From DAOPZC01 sp035353175 (GTDB taxonomy: Bacteria > Verrucomicrobiota > Kiritimatiellia > RFP12 > UBA1067), in assembly GCA_035353175.1 (NCBI GenBank), contig DAOPZC010000006.1, forward strand, positions 62,001 through 126,000: 64,000 nucleotides of DNA. Reading direction: 5' to 3'. A program made the position numbers and the translations under genes. The notes beneath the pieces are model-generated. The model was given only the letters and a program-made list of their open reading frames with translations, was not told the DNA's origin and did not search any database. Below are positions 17,930-25,979 of the stretch, piece by piece (positions within the stretch are counted from its first letter, which is position 1; the number at the start of each line of letters is the position of its first letter).

Positions 17930-20900
17930 ATGAGCAACCGAACCATACGGTACGCGGCGTTGTGCGCGTCGGCGCTGCTCGCCTGCCGAGCCGCGGCGGA
18001 CGTGGTCTTCAGCGAGATCATGTATCACCCGGGCGACGCGCCGGACGGCACCGCCGAGGACCAGCTCGAGTTCATCGAGCTCTTCAACAACGGCGCCGAA
18101 GCGGTCACGCTGACGAACGCCTATTTCTCGCGGGGCATCACCTACACCTTCTCGAACACGAATCCGGCGGTCATGAACCCCGGCGACTTTCTGGTGCTCG
18201 TGCGCGACCGCGCCGCGTTCCAAAGCCGCTACCCGGGCGTCACCAACCTGGCGGAAGGCGTCTATACCGGGCGGTTCGACAACGACGGCGAGCGGGTGAC
18301 CCTGAGGGTCGGCGCCGCCACGGCCAACTTCACCTACGGCACCTCGAACGCCTGGCCCGTGGCCGCCGACGGGTTCGGCCCTTCGCTCGAGCGCATCTGC
18401 CTGACCGCCACGGGCGAGAGCAGCGTGAACTGGGCGGCGTCTGGCACCCCGACGAACTGGCTCCAAGTCGCCTGGACCGGGCAGTTCGCGTCGGCCAATA
18501 TCACGGCGGCCTTCTTTCTGGATTACGACGGACTGTGCCTGCTCGACGACGTGTCGATCAAGGCCGTCGGGTCGGGCGTTGAAACCGTGGCGAACGGCGC
18601 GTTCGAAAGCGGGCTGAGCGGCTGGACCGCCACCAACAGCCACGCGCAGTCGCGCGTCGAGGCAGGCTTGGGTTCCGACGGCGGCGCGGCGCTGGCGATC
18701 CAGTGTAACGAATCGCGCTGGTACCTCGACGCGCCGCTTTTCTCCCGCACCTTCTTCGGCGACGCCTTCAGCAACCGGATCGTCTCCGCGCCCATCGCCG
18801 TGATCCCCGGACAGAACTACGCGGTCTCCTGGCGGGCGCGCCGCGTCGGCCTCGGCGGCACGCTGTATGGCGTGATCGGCGGCGTCACGAACGCGCTCTC
18901 TTTCACCCACTGGGGGTCGCCCGGCGGCTCCAACTCCGTGAGCGCGGCCTTTCTGCCCATCGGCATCACCAACATCGCGCAGACGCTCACCCTCTGTCCG
19001 GTGGCGGCAACCAATGTCGTGCGCGCAAAAGTCTCGGCGCCGGCCGAAGTGGCCTCGGTCGTGCTCTCCTATCAGACCGTCGCCACGAACCAGTACCGGT
19101 TCACCAACCGCTCCTACAGTCAGCTCGCGATGCGCGACGACGGCGTCGCACCCGACACCGCGGCCGGTGACGGCACCTATACCGTAAACCTGCCGCCGGT
19201 CACGTCGAACCTGACGCTTGTGCGCTACCACGTGATCGCGACCGCGACCAACGGCTTCGGCGCGCGGAGCCCGCACCTCGACGATCCGAGTACCGACCAC
19301 GCGTACTGGGTTCAGAGCATCTCGCCGCAGACGAACCTGCCCAACTGGCAGCTGCTGATGGACGGCGTCCCCCTGCAGTACCCGTACAGCCGGCACCTCT
19401 GCGCGGTCAGCCCCGACGGCCAGATCTTCACGGACATCATGGCCAAGCACCGCGGCAATGCGGAGAGCGAGGACCTCACCCATACGGGCATCGGCCTGCA
19501 CTTCCACCGGAGCAAGAAATTCAACGCCTGGTTCGCGGCGAACCAGAGCGGCATCAACATCCGCCACCGGCTGAACAACGTCAAATACTACTACCGGCGG
19601 GTCGTGGCCGAGCCGCTGGCCTATGACCTTCAGCGCCTGATCGGCCTGCCGACCCCCCGCCTGCGACACATCTGCGCCTGGATCAACGGGTTCCCCACCA
19701 TCACCACCGAACTGGAATCGCCCGAAACAGCCTTCCTGACGGGCAACGGCATCAGCACGGCCGACTACGTCTCACGGCAAAGCTACGGCTCCGGCCGGGA
19801 GACCGTGGGTGGAACCACCAATATCGATAATTTCGTCAGCATGCAGGGCGGGCTGACCACGCTGACCGGCGCCAACCGCAACGAATACGTCCGGACCAAC
19901 CTGTGCCACGAGGTCAACCAGCACTGCCTGGCCCTGCTCTCCCTCACCGGCAACGGCGACCAGGATCTGGACTGGAACATGATGCAGCACCGCTCCGCAA
20001 CCGATGGCCGCTGGCGGCAATACCCGTGGGATGCCGACATGAGCTTCGACCTCTCCTACACGAACGCCTGGACCACGCTGTCGGAGCTGCACCCCTACTA
20101 CAAGACGCCGCTGTACCCCAGCATCTGGAATGCAGGCGCTTCAGCACCGCTCGGCCTGTCGCTCTTCTATCCCGAAGGCCTCGACGCCTCGACCCTGCCC
20201 TACCGCTACCGGCATCAGATGACCCTGTGGCGCTACTGCCACACGCTGTACACCACCAATGTCCTCTACCCCAAGATCGACCAACTGCTCACCACGCTCA
20301 CGCCGGCCTACCGGCAGATCGGGTCGTTTTATTCGAGCAACTCCTCGCTGAACGCGCTGAGCAATCAGGCGAACGCCGTCAAAACGTTCATCGCCAAGCG
20401 GAGGGATTTCCTGATGAACGGCGCATGGTCGGACAAGATGCCCGAGATCTGGGCCCCCGCCCGCGTCTATCAGCCGACCAACGTCGTGATCTCGGAGATC
20501 ATGCACTCTCCTCCGGCCGGCGGAGTTTACGTTGAACTGTACAACCGGGGAAGCGAGCCCGTGGACCTCAGCCGGTGGTCGCTGAGCGCGAGCGGCTATG
20601 CCGGCACGCTGCCCTTCGGCACGATGATCGGCCCGACCTCCTACCTCGTGCTCGCCTCCTCGCAGCAGGCGCTGACGAACACCTACGTGGAGCTGGGGCA
20701 ACCGGCCAACATGACCGAGCGCTATCCGACGACCCGCATCTGGGACTGGCCGATCGCCTTCAACTCGGCAACCGAGTACGCGAGCCGCGTCGTCGAGCTG
20801 CCGACGCTCTCGGTCTCGCCCTACGGCGCCACGCTCGAGCTCCGCGACTTGTTCAGCAACCGGATCGACACGGTGACCTTCAGCGGCTTTGCGCCCTGGC

Positions 20901-21457
20901 CGAACAGCGCGGGCGTGGCGCTCGAGCGGATCGACCCCGACTCCCCCGACACGACCTACGCGGCGTGGCGGACGAGCACGGTGGTGGGAACCCCCGGCAT
21001 CTTGAACACGGCCAGCGACAACGCCGATCTCGACCCCCTCTCCGACACCTGGGAACAGCGGATCATCGCCGCCTCGGGCGGGCTCTACACGCAGGTCAGC
21101 CAGATCTTGGCCAGCGACGATTTCGACGGCGACGGCCTCGTCAACGGCGACGAGTTCGTGCTGGGCACAGACCCGACGGTCCCCGACACCTGGCAGGCGG
21201 CCCTGCAGATCAGCCTGTCGGGCGGCGCCGCCTACGTGGGCTTCCCGACGATTCCCGCCGCGGGCGCGGGGTACGCCTTTTACGGCGGCCGGTTCTACAC
21301 GCTGCTGAACACGACGTCCCTCACGAGCGCAGCGTGGGCGCCGTTGCCGGGCTACGCCGGCCTGGCCGCCGGCGCGCCGGTCGTCTACACCAACGCCGTC
21401 CCGCTGCCCTTCGAAGCGTTCCGCTTCGAAGCCGAGCTACGCGCCATCCGTCCTTGA
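17930..21457 (+). CDS. Secreted lamin-tail-domain / CotH-like protein
   Basis: A 1175-residue exported protein (signal peptide 1-24). A lamin-tail domain occupies about 25-170 (VVFSEIMYHPGD..FIELFNNG). A carbohydrate-binding-like beta region follows. A CotH-kinase-like domain lies at about 480-800, with RHRLNNVKYYYRRVVAEPL and RWRQYPWDADMSFD as the recognisable basic and PWDxDxSF motifs. A second lamin-tail domain (about 850-1010, VVISEIMHSPP) and a calcium-loop segment DDFDGDGLVNGDEF precede a C-terminal FYT..W..FRFEA module. LTD-CotH proteins are common in PVC bacteria but their substrate is unknown. The gene is 62 bp after the exporter with the same AAAGGAGCG ribosome site, so it probably belongs to that operon and may be a matrix or surface component. 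Confidence 0.82.
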   Translation: MSNRTIRYAALCASALLACRAAADVVFSEIMYHPGDAPDGTAEDQLEFIELFNNGAEAVTLTNAYFSRGITYTFSNTNPAVMNPGDFLVLVRDRAAFQSRYPGVTNLAEGVYTGRFDNDGERVTLRVGAATANFTYGTSNAWPVAADGFGPSLERICLTATGESSVNWAASGTPTNWLQVAWTGQFASANITAAFFLDYDGLCLLDDVSIKAVGSGVETVANGAFESGLSGWTATNSHAQSRVEAGLGSDGGAALAIQCNESRWYLDAPLFSRTFFGDAFSNRIVSAPIAVIPGQNYAVSWRARRVGLGGTLYGVIGGVTNALSFTHWGSPGGSNSVSAAFLPIGITNIAQTLTLCPVAATNVVRAKVSAPAEVASVVLSYQTVATNQYRFTNRSYSQLAMRDDGVAPDTAAGDGTYTVNLPPVTSNLTLVRYHVIATATNGFGARSPHLDDPSTDHAYWVQSISPQTNLPNWQLLMDGVPLQYPYSRHLCAVSPDGQIFTDIMAKHRGNAESEDLTHTGIGLHFHRSKKFNAWFAANQSGINIRHRLNNVKYYYRRVVAEPLAYDLQRLIGLPTPRLRHICAWINGFPTITTELESPETAFLTGNGISTADYVSRQSYGSGRETVGGTTNIDNFVSMQGGLTTLTGANRNEYVRTNLCHEVNQHCLALLSLTGNGDQDLDWNMMQHRSATDGRWRQYPWDADMSFDLSYTNAWTTLSELHPYYKTPLYPSIWNAGASAPLGLSLFYPEGLDASTLPYRYRHQMTLWRYCHTLYTTNVLYPKIDQLLTTLTPAYRQIGSFYSSNSSLNALSNQANAVKTFIAKRRDFLMNGAWSDKMPEIWAPARVYQPTNVVISEIMHSPPAGGVYVELYNRGSEPVDLSRWSLSASGYAGTLPFGTMIGPTSYLVLASSQQALTNTYVELGQPANMTERYPTTRIWDWPIAFNSATEYASRVVELPTLSVSPYGATLELRDLFSNRIDTVTFSGFAPWPNSAGVALERIDPDSPDTTYAAWRTSTVVGTPGILNTASDNADLDPLSDTWEQRIIAASGGLYTQVSQILASDDFDGDGLVNGDEFVLGTDPTVPDTWQAALQISLSGGAAYVGFPTIPAAGAGYAFYGGRFYTLLNTTSLTSAAWAPLPGYAGLAAGAPVVYTNAVPLPFEAFRFEAELRAIRP

Positions 21458-21462
21458 CGCGC

Positions 21463-22041
21463 CTACTTAGCGGGTGCGTCCAGCTCGACGAGGGTGAGGT
21501 TCTTGAAGAGGAACTGTCCGCCTCCCGGCACTTCGGCCTGCAGGCAGAGGTGGCCCTTGGCAGGCGTGATGCCGCCGCGCGTCCAGGCTTTTTCGCCGTT
21601 GAACTCCAGCTCGGCCGTCTGACCTTTGACCGTGAGCTTGAAGTGGTTCCATTCTCCCGGCTTGTAAAGGCTGGCCGCCTTCGCCTTGTCGGCGCCCGGG
21701 ATCGATCCCTCCTGGCCGCGCCGCATGTTCACCTGATGCTGCTTGGGCCACGGGAATTTGCCTTCGGGATCGCCGGCGCGGAAGTACACGCCGGAGTCCC
21801 ACATGTTGGTGTGGAGCGCCTTCCAATCGCACTCGAACACGAAATCGCCGTAGTCTTTTTCGGCCTGCAGAAAACCGTTGCCGGCCTTGAGCAGGATGGC
21901 CCCGTCGACCACTTCCGCTTCGCAGGTGACCACCTTCCACCCCTGCAGGGTCTTGCCGTCGAAGAGCGAGACCGGCTGCTGGGCCTGAACAGCCCCCGCA
22001 AGCAGTCCGGACACGAAGAGCGCGCGCAGTGCGTAATGCAT
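21463..22041 (-). CDS. Secreted DUF1080 (3-keto-disaccharide hydrolase) protein
   Basis: A 192-residue protein with a signal peptide (MHYALRALFVSGLLAGAVQAQ). The domain begins VSLFDGKTLQGWKV and continues through DFVFECDWKAL, DSGVYFRAGD, KPGEWNHFKLTVKG and PAKGHLCLQAEVPGG, all hallmarks of the DUF1080 concanavalin-like fold, some members of which hydrolyse 3-keto-glycosides. GGGGGA precedes the chosen ATG. It is convergent with the CotH-like gene with only five bases between, so there is little space for a terminator. Confidence 0.9.
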   Translation of the reverse strand: MHYALRALFVSGLLAGAVQAQQPVSLFDGKTLQGWKVVTCEAEVVDGAILLKAGNGFLQAEKDYGDFVFECDWKALHTNMWDSGVYFRAGDPEGKFPWPKQHQVNMRRGQEGSIPGADKAKAASLYKPGEWNHFKLTVKGQTAELEFNGEKAWTRGGITPAKGHLCLQAEVPGGGQFLFKNLTLVELDAPAK

Positions 22042-22121
22042 GAGAAATCCCCCGTTCGTTTGATGATGTGCCCAGTCTTTCAAAAATCGCGGGGGTTGTC
22101 AAAGGGCAGAAGGTTCCGGGC

Positions 22122-23750
22122 TCAGTAGACGGTGGCCTTGACGCGGAAGAAACGCGGGGCCCCGTCGGAAGCGGGCGGCTGCACGAGGCGCGGCTGGCAG
22201 AGCCCGTTGGTCACCGTCGACCAGGCCGCCGGCAGCAGGAGATTGGTGGCGGACTCCACGTCGTACACATGCGCGTCATCGTTCCACGAAAGCTCCCAGC
22301 CCGACGGATCGCACTCCCGCTCGATTCCCAGATAGACCGGCAGCTGGCCCAAGCCGGACAGCGCAACCGCCTCATCGGCGAACGCGACCGCGCCGCCGGT
22401 GCGCGTGATCCGGAAGGTCAGGGTCCGCACCGCGCCAGCGGCGATCTGCTCGTTGTACTGCTTGGCCCAGGCCACGACACGCTCGCCGTCTTGGCTCCAG
22501 ACGGCATCGTGCAGGCCGCCGACGAGGCCGCCGGACACCGAGAACGCAACGGCCCAGTCGTAGCTACGGCTGGCCACGTTGTTGGACACGGTCATCGTGC
22601 ACCAGGCATAGCTCGCGTTCTGAGACACGATGTTGAAGCTCACCGTGCCGCCGGGGGCAGGCACCAGCCCCAGATACGCGTTGGTGTAGGCGGGAGCCGT
22701 CGGCGGACACTCCCCGCAGACGCTCAAGGTGTGCGTCCCGGGATAGGAGCACCGCACCACGTTCGCGTCGGGGAAGGGCGTCCGCTCCGGCGTCTGGAAC
22801 GAGGGGTGGTCATGGGCTTCGGAGGCCGCGACGGGGTCGAGCATGAACTCGGCCAGATCGCGGCAGGTGATGAACCAGGTGCCGGGGTGCGACAGCGCCC
22901 AGGCGATGAAGTCGCGGAGCGCGCCGGAGCGCGCCCCCAGGAGCGGCGAGTCTCCGAGCCACTGGTTCGTCGAGGTGGCGTGCAGGAATATGCCGTACGG
23001 GGCGCGATTGCCGTTGTACCGGGCCAAAAAGTTCGTCCGCCACAACTCCACCACCTGGTTCGACGACATCCACTCCGGCGGATCCATGGTCGAACAGTGA
23101 ACCTCGTTGGTGAACTGCACCCAGAGCGGGATCTCGAACAGCCCCGGATAATTCGTCGCGGGCGCGCGTCCCGGCGGCACGTTCTGCGCCACGCCCTGAT
23201 CGAGCGTATAGGGCCACAGCAGGTTGGTGGACGCGGTGCTGTGCCAGCCGAGATCCTCCTGGAACGACGCGTCGTAGAGGAACTGGCGCTCGGCCAGCAC
23301 GCGGAATGTGGCGTCGTTGGGCAGCAGGAAGGGGGCGCGGAACCCGACGATCTCCTCCTCCGGAACGCCGCTCAGGCGGTTCAGCGTGCGCCGGCAGCCC
23401 GCGATCTCCTGCCGCCAGCGGGTCAGCGAGCTGTTCGTGCCGGTGCCGTGCGACAGGGTGTGGACCGCGATCTCATGCCCCGCGTCGTACAGGCGGCGGA
23501 TGGCGCTCGGGTCGTAGCTGCTGTCCATCGAGACAAAGAACGTGGCCTTGATCGGATGGCCGTTGGGGTTGAAGGCGTTCGTCAGCGCCTGCATCACGCG
23601 CACATACGAGGAGCTCGTCACCGAATCGTCGAAGGTCAGCAGCACGATCTGGGGGGTCTCCGCGACCTCAAGGCCGCCGGGCGGCTGCGTCGACGGGTAG
23701 ACCTCGTCCGCCGCCGCGCCGAACGCCGCCAGAACGCCGCAGGCCAGCAT
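22122..23750 (-). CDS. Secreted NodB-type polysaccharide deacetylase with CBM2-like domain
   Basis: A 542-residue exported protein. In contrast to the operon above, its deacetylase motifs are intact: LLTFDDS (near 40), HEIAVHTLSHGTG with paired His (near 92-99), and GFRAPF (near 138). Residues about 350-445 resemble a CBM2 cellulose-binding module (CTMTVSNNVASRSYDWAVAF then IAAGAVRTLTFRI). A C-terminal module YDVESATNLL..FFRVKA closes the protein. The visible ATG leaves a short n-region, and the frame stays open upstream with basic residues (KNGLA), but no good in-frame ATG, GTG or Shine-Dalgarno is evident, so the exact start is uncertain. Likely substrates are acetylated plant or algal polysaccharides. 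Confidence 0.82.
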   Translation of the reverse strand: MLACGVLAAFGAAADEVYPSTQPPGGLEVAETPQIVLLTFDDSVTSSSYVRVMQALTNAFNPNGHPIKATFFVSMDSSYDPSAIRRLYDAGHEIAVHTLSHGTGTNSSLTRWRQEIAGCRRTLNRLSGVPEEEIVGFRAPFLLPNDATFRVLAERQFLYDASFQEDLGWHSTASTNLLWPYTLDQGVAQNVPPGRAPATNYPGLFEIPLWVQFTNEVHCSTMDPPEWMSSNQVVELWRTNFLARYNGNRAPYGIFLHATSTNQWLGDSPLLGARSGALRDFIAWALSHPGTWFITCRDLAEFMLDPVAASEAHDHPSFQTPERTPFPDANVVRCSYPGTHTLSVCGECPPTAPAYTNAYLGLVPAPGGTVSFNIVSQNASYAWCTMTVSNNVASRSYDWAVAFSVSGGLVGGLHDAVWSQDGERVVAWAKQYNEQIAAGAVRTLTFRITRTGGAVAFADEAVALSGLGQLPVYLGIERECDPSGWELSWNDDAHVYDVESATNLLLPAAWSTVTNGLCQPRLVQPPASDGAPRFFRVKATVY

Positions 23751-23841
23751 GGCCAGACCGTTTTTAGCCCCCCGGGTCCTCTGTTTCTCTCTCTTCGACT
23801 TGTTGAAAACTCGCCTCCCTCAAATTAATTCTCGCCGCCCG

Positions 23842-25683
23842 CTACGGCACGAAAGCGCCGCTGAGCGAGCGCTGCTGCGCGGGCGTCACCGTATCCAAAG
23901 GCTCATCCGGTCCGATCGGCGGCCAATACACGCCCGCATTGAGGATGAAGGCCGGCGGCACGCTGCGGTACAGCGAGTCCGGCAGGCTTCCGCACACGCC
24001 GTCGGGCCAGGCCACATTCTCGACATCGCCGCGCTTCACGTTGGCGAAATCGACGATCCCCTGCAGCGCCCCGTCCTGCGTGAGGGTGCCCTGGGTCAGG
24101 ACGTTGCCCATGAAATTCTGGTGGTTCGAGCCCACGTCGATCGCGGTGCCGCTGTTGGTGATGCGGTTGCGGAAGAGCGTGTTTCCCGGCCCCGCAGGCG
24201 CATACCAGTCGGGCACGTCGGCGTCCTCGAGGACGTTCCCTTCGAAGAGGTTCATGAATACGTAGTTGCCGTGCACGGAGATGTCGGGCTGCGGCGTCCC
24301 GTGCTCCGGGTCGAGCGCGCGGGCGGACGAGTAGTTGTAGCCGTAGACGTTGCCGTTGGCCCCGCTGCCCACGATCATCGAGTGCCTCAAGTGGTAGAAC
24401 ACGTTGTTCTCGATCAGGCAGTCCGAGGTGTGCTTGCCGCTGCACACGCCGTAGCCCTGTCCGCCCCCGCCGAAAACAAAGGCGTCGTGGAAGTAGTTCT
24501 CACGCACCTCGCATTCGAACGAGCGGTCCATCCACACGTGGGCCGAGTAGGCCATGTAGCTCTCCACATTGCGCACCCAGCAGCGGACCGCGAACTTCAT
24601 CTCGATGGTGTACCCGGTCACGGCGTCTTTGCGCCGCACATACATGTTCTCGACGCCGGCGTTCGAAATCGTGACCAACCGCCGCAGCCGGGGCCGGCGC
24701 ACGGCGGTGAAGGTGTGCCGCAGGTGGTGGCCAAGGGTCAGGCGGCTGTTGGCGGCGTCCACCGCCACGACGCGGTTGAGCTGACCCGCCAGACGCGCCT
24801 GCCACGACTCGGTGAAGCCCCAGGCCGGATCGTTGTCCTCCTCGATCTCGATGATGTCCCCCGCCTGGAACCCGGCCACGCTGGAGACCGTCACCACCGC
24901 CGACCCTTTCTCCATGCCCGCCGTGGGCGTGACGTACGTCGTGGGCTGGTCGCTGTCCCAGCAGGCGAGGCCGATGCAGCGGTCGTAGGTGTTCGATCCC
25001 TCGAAGATCAAGCTGGTGAGCGCCGAGCCGTCCCCGCGCAGGATCATGTTCGACTTCAGATAGATCCGCTTGGTGAGCCGGTAGGTCCCGGCCGGCAGAT
25101 AGATCACGCTGCCGGAAGGGGCTTTGGAGATCGCGCTGTTGATGGCCGACGTGTCGTCTGTGGTGCCGTTGCCCTTGGCCCCGTAGTTCTTGACGTTCAG
25201 CACGTTCGTGAAATTGGTCACCGGCCCGCGCAGGCCGGCCTGCGCCCAGCGCGCCCGGGCGCTATCCGGCAGATCGTAGACCGCGGTCAGGGCCTCGCGG
25301 GCATCCGCGATGCCGTTCTCGTTGCGGTCGATGTCCGCGCGCCCGACCGTGAAGAACCTGGAACGGGGCGGCGTCTGAAACAGCCCGTCATCGGGTTCAG
25401 TCCAGGTCATTTCCGGCTCGCCGGTCGGACGCAGATAGGCATCCGTCAACCGCCACCCGCGTGTCGTCAGACGCTCAGCGGTGAACACATCGATGAACTC
25501 GTCCGCCACGCCGGACGGGGTCACGCTGAGCGTCACTCGGCCAACGCTGTCGCGGCGAAACGCGCGAATGTGTGGCGGTCCGGCGTCAGTTGCCGCCACG
25601 CCGCTCAAAACACTCAGCGCCCAAAAGGCCGAAAACGTCCACCGGGCAAGCCGCCGATGTGCAGATCTGTTGACCTTTTTCAT
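23842..25683 (-). CDS. Secreted right-handed beta-helix (Pectate_lyase_3 / GH28-like) protein
   Basis: A 613-residue exported protein, start supported by GAGGGGGCAAG before the ATG and by a signal peptide (about 1-31). An N-terminal beta module (about 35-110) is followed by a calcium-loop segment RNENGIADAREAL. From about 165 the Pectate_lyase_3 motif begins: NVKNYGAKGNGTTDDTSAI, then SGSVIYLPAGTYRL. Long runs of beta-helix coils follow (CEVRENYFHDAFVFGGGGQG, CLIENNVFYHLRHSMIVG). Such proteins are polygalacturonase-, lyase- or epimerase-like, and the catalytic class cannot be decided here. It is 91 bp upstream of the deacetylase gene and probably cotranscribed. Confidence 0.83.
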   Translation of the reverse strand: MKKVNRSAHRRLARWTFSAFWALSVLSGVAATDAGPPHIRAFRRDSVGRVTLSVTPSGVADEFIDVFTAERLTTRGWRLTDAYLRPTGEPEMTWTEPDDGLFQTPPRSRFFTVGRADIDRNENGIADAREALTAVYDLPDSARARWAQAGLRGPVTNFTNVLNVKNYGAKGNGTTDDTSAINSAISKAPSGSVIYLPAGTYRLTKRIYLKSNMILRGDGSALTSLIFEGSNTYDRCIGLACWDSDQPTTYVTPTAGMEKGSAVVTVSSVAGFQAGDIIEIEEDNDPAWGFTESWQARLAGQLNRVVAVDAANSRLTLGHHLRHTFTAVRRPRLRRLVTISNAGVENMYVRRKDAVTGYTIEMKFAVRCWVRNVESYMAYSAHVWMDRSFECEVRENYFHDAFVFGGGGQGYGVCSGKHTSDCLIENNVFYHLRHSMIVGSGANGNVYGYNYSSARALDPEHGTPQPDISVHGNYVFMNLFEGNVLEDADVPDWYAPAGPGNTLFRNRITNSGTAIDVGSNHQNFMGNVLTQGTLTQDGALQGIVDFANVKRGDVENVAWPDGVCGSLPDSLYRSVPPAFILNAGVYWPPIGPDEPLDTVTPAQQRSLSGAFVP

Positions 25684-25944
25684 CTTGCCCCCTCTCTGCT
25701 CCGGCCGCCGGGGAGGCTCCTTCGTGCCAGCCGGCCACGATGTCGGATAGGGTGTGACAGGTTTAGCGTTGCGCCGTCTCGCAACGCGGCGTGCCCGTCG
25801 CGAGCCACCTGTGCGAGTGAGGCACTATCTCCATCAGCCCATGGTTAAGTTTACGCCGCTTGACGCAGGACAACAAGCTGATATTTCTTTCGGGAAAAAA
25901 CATCGCGCCCGGCCGCCTTTTCCCCCTTTTCCCAGAACCCGCCG

Positions 25945-25973
25945 TTTACTGTGAACCGCTCTTCGGCTATACT
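25945..25973 (+). promoter_or_regulatory. Candidate promoter placing the transcript start at the ATG
   Basis: TTTACT (25945-25950) and TATACT (25968-25973) are 17 bases apart. The ATG of the GGDEF/HD-GYP gene is at 25980, where transcription would begin, and no Shine-Dalgarno is visible. This suggests a leaderless mRNA. The rest of the 25684-25979 divergent gap shows no gene. Confidence 0.45.
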
Positions 25974-25979
25974 GAACGT

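Noticed and set aside
17822..19669. A 615-codon minus-strand frame over the CotH-like gene
   Set aside because: Low-complexity Arg/Val/Gly translation, no ribosome site, and the opposite strand carries clear lamin-tail and CotH motifs.
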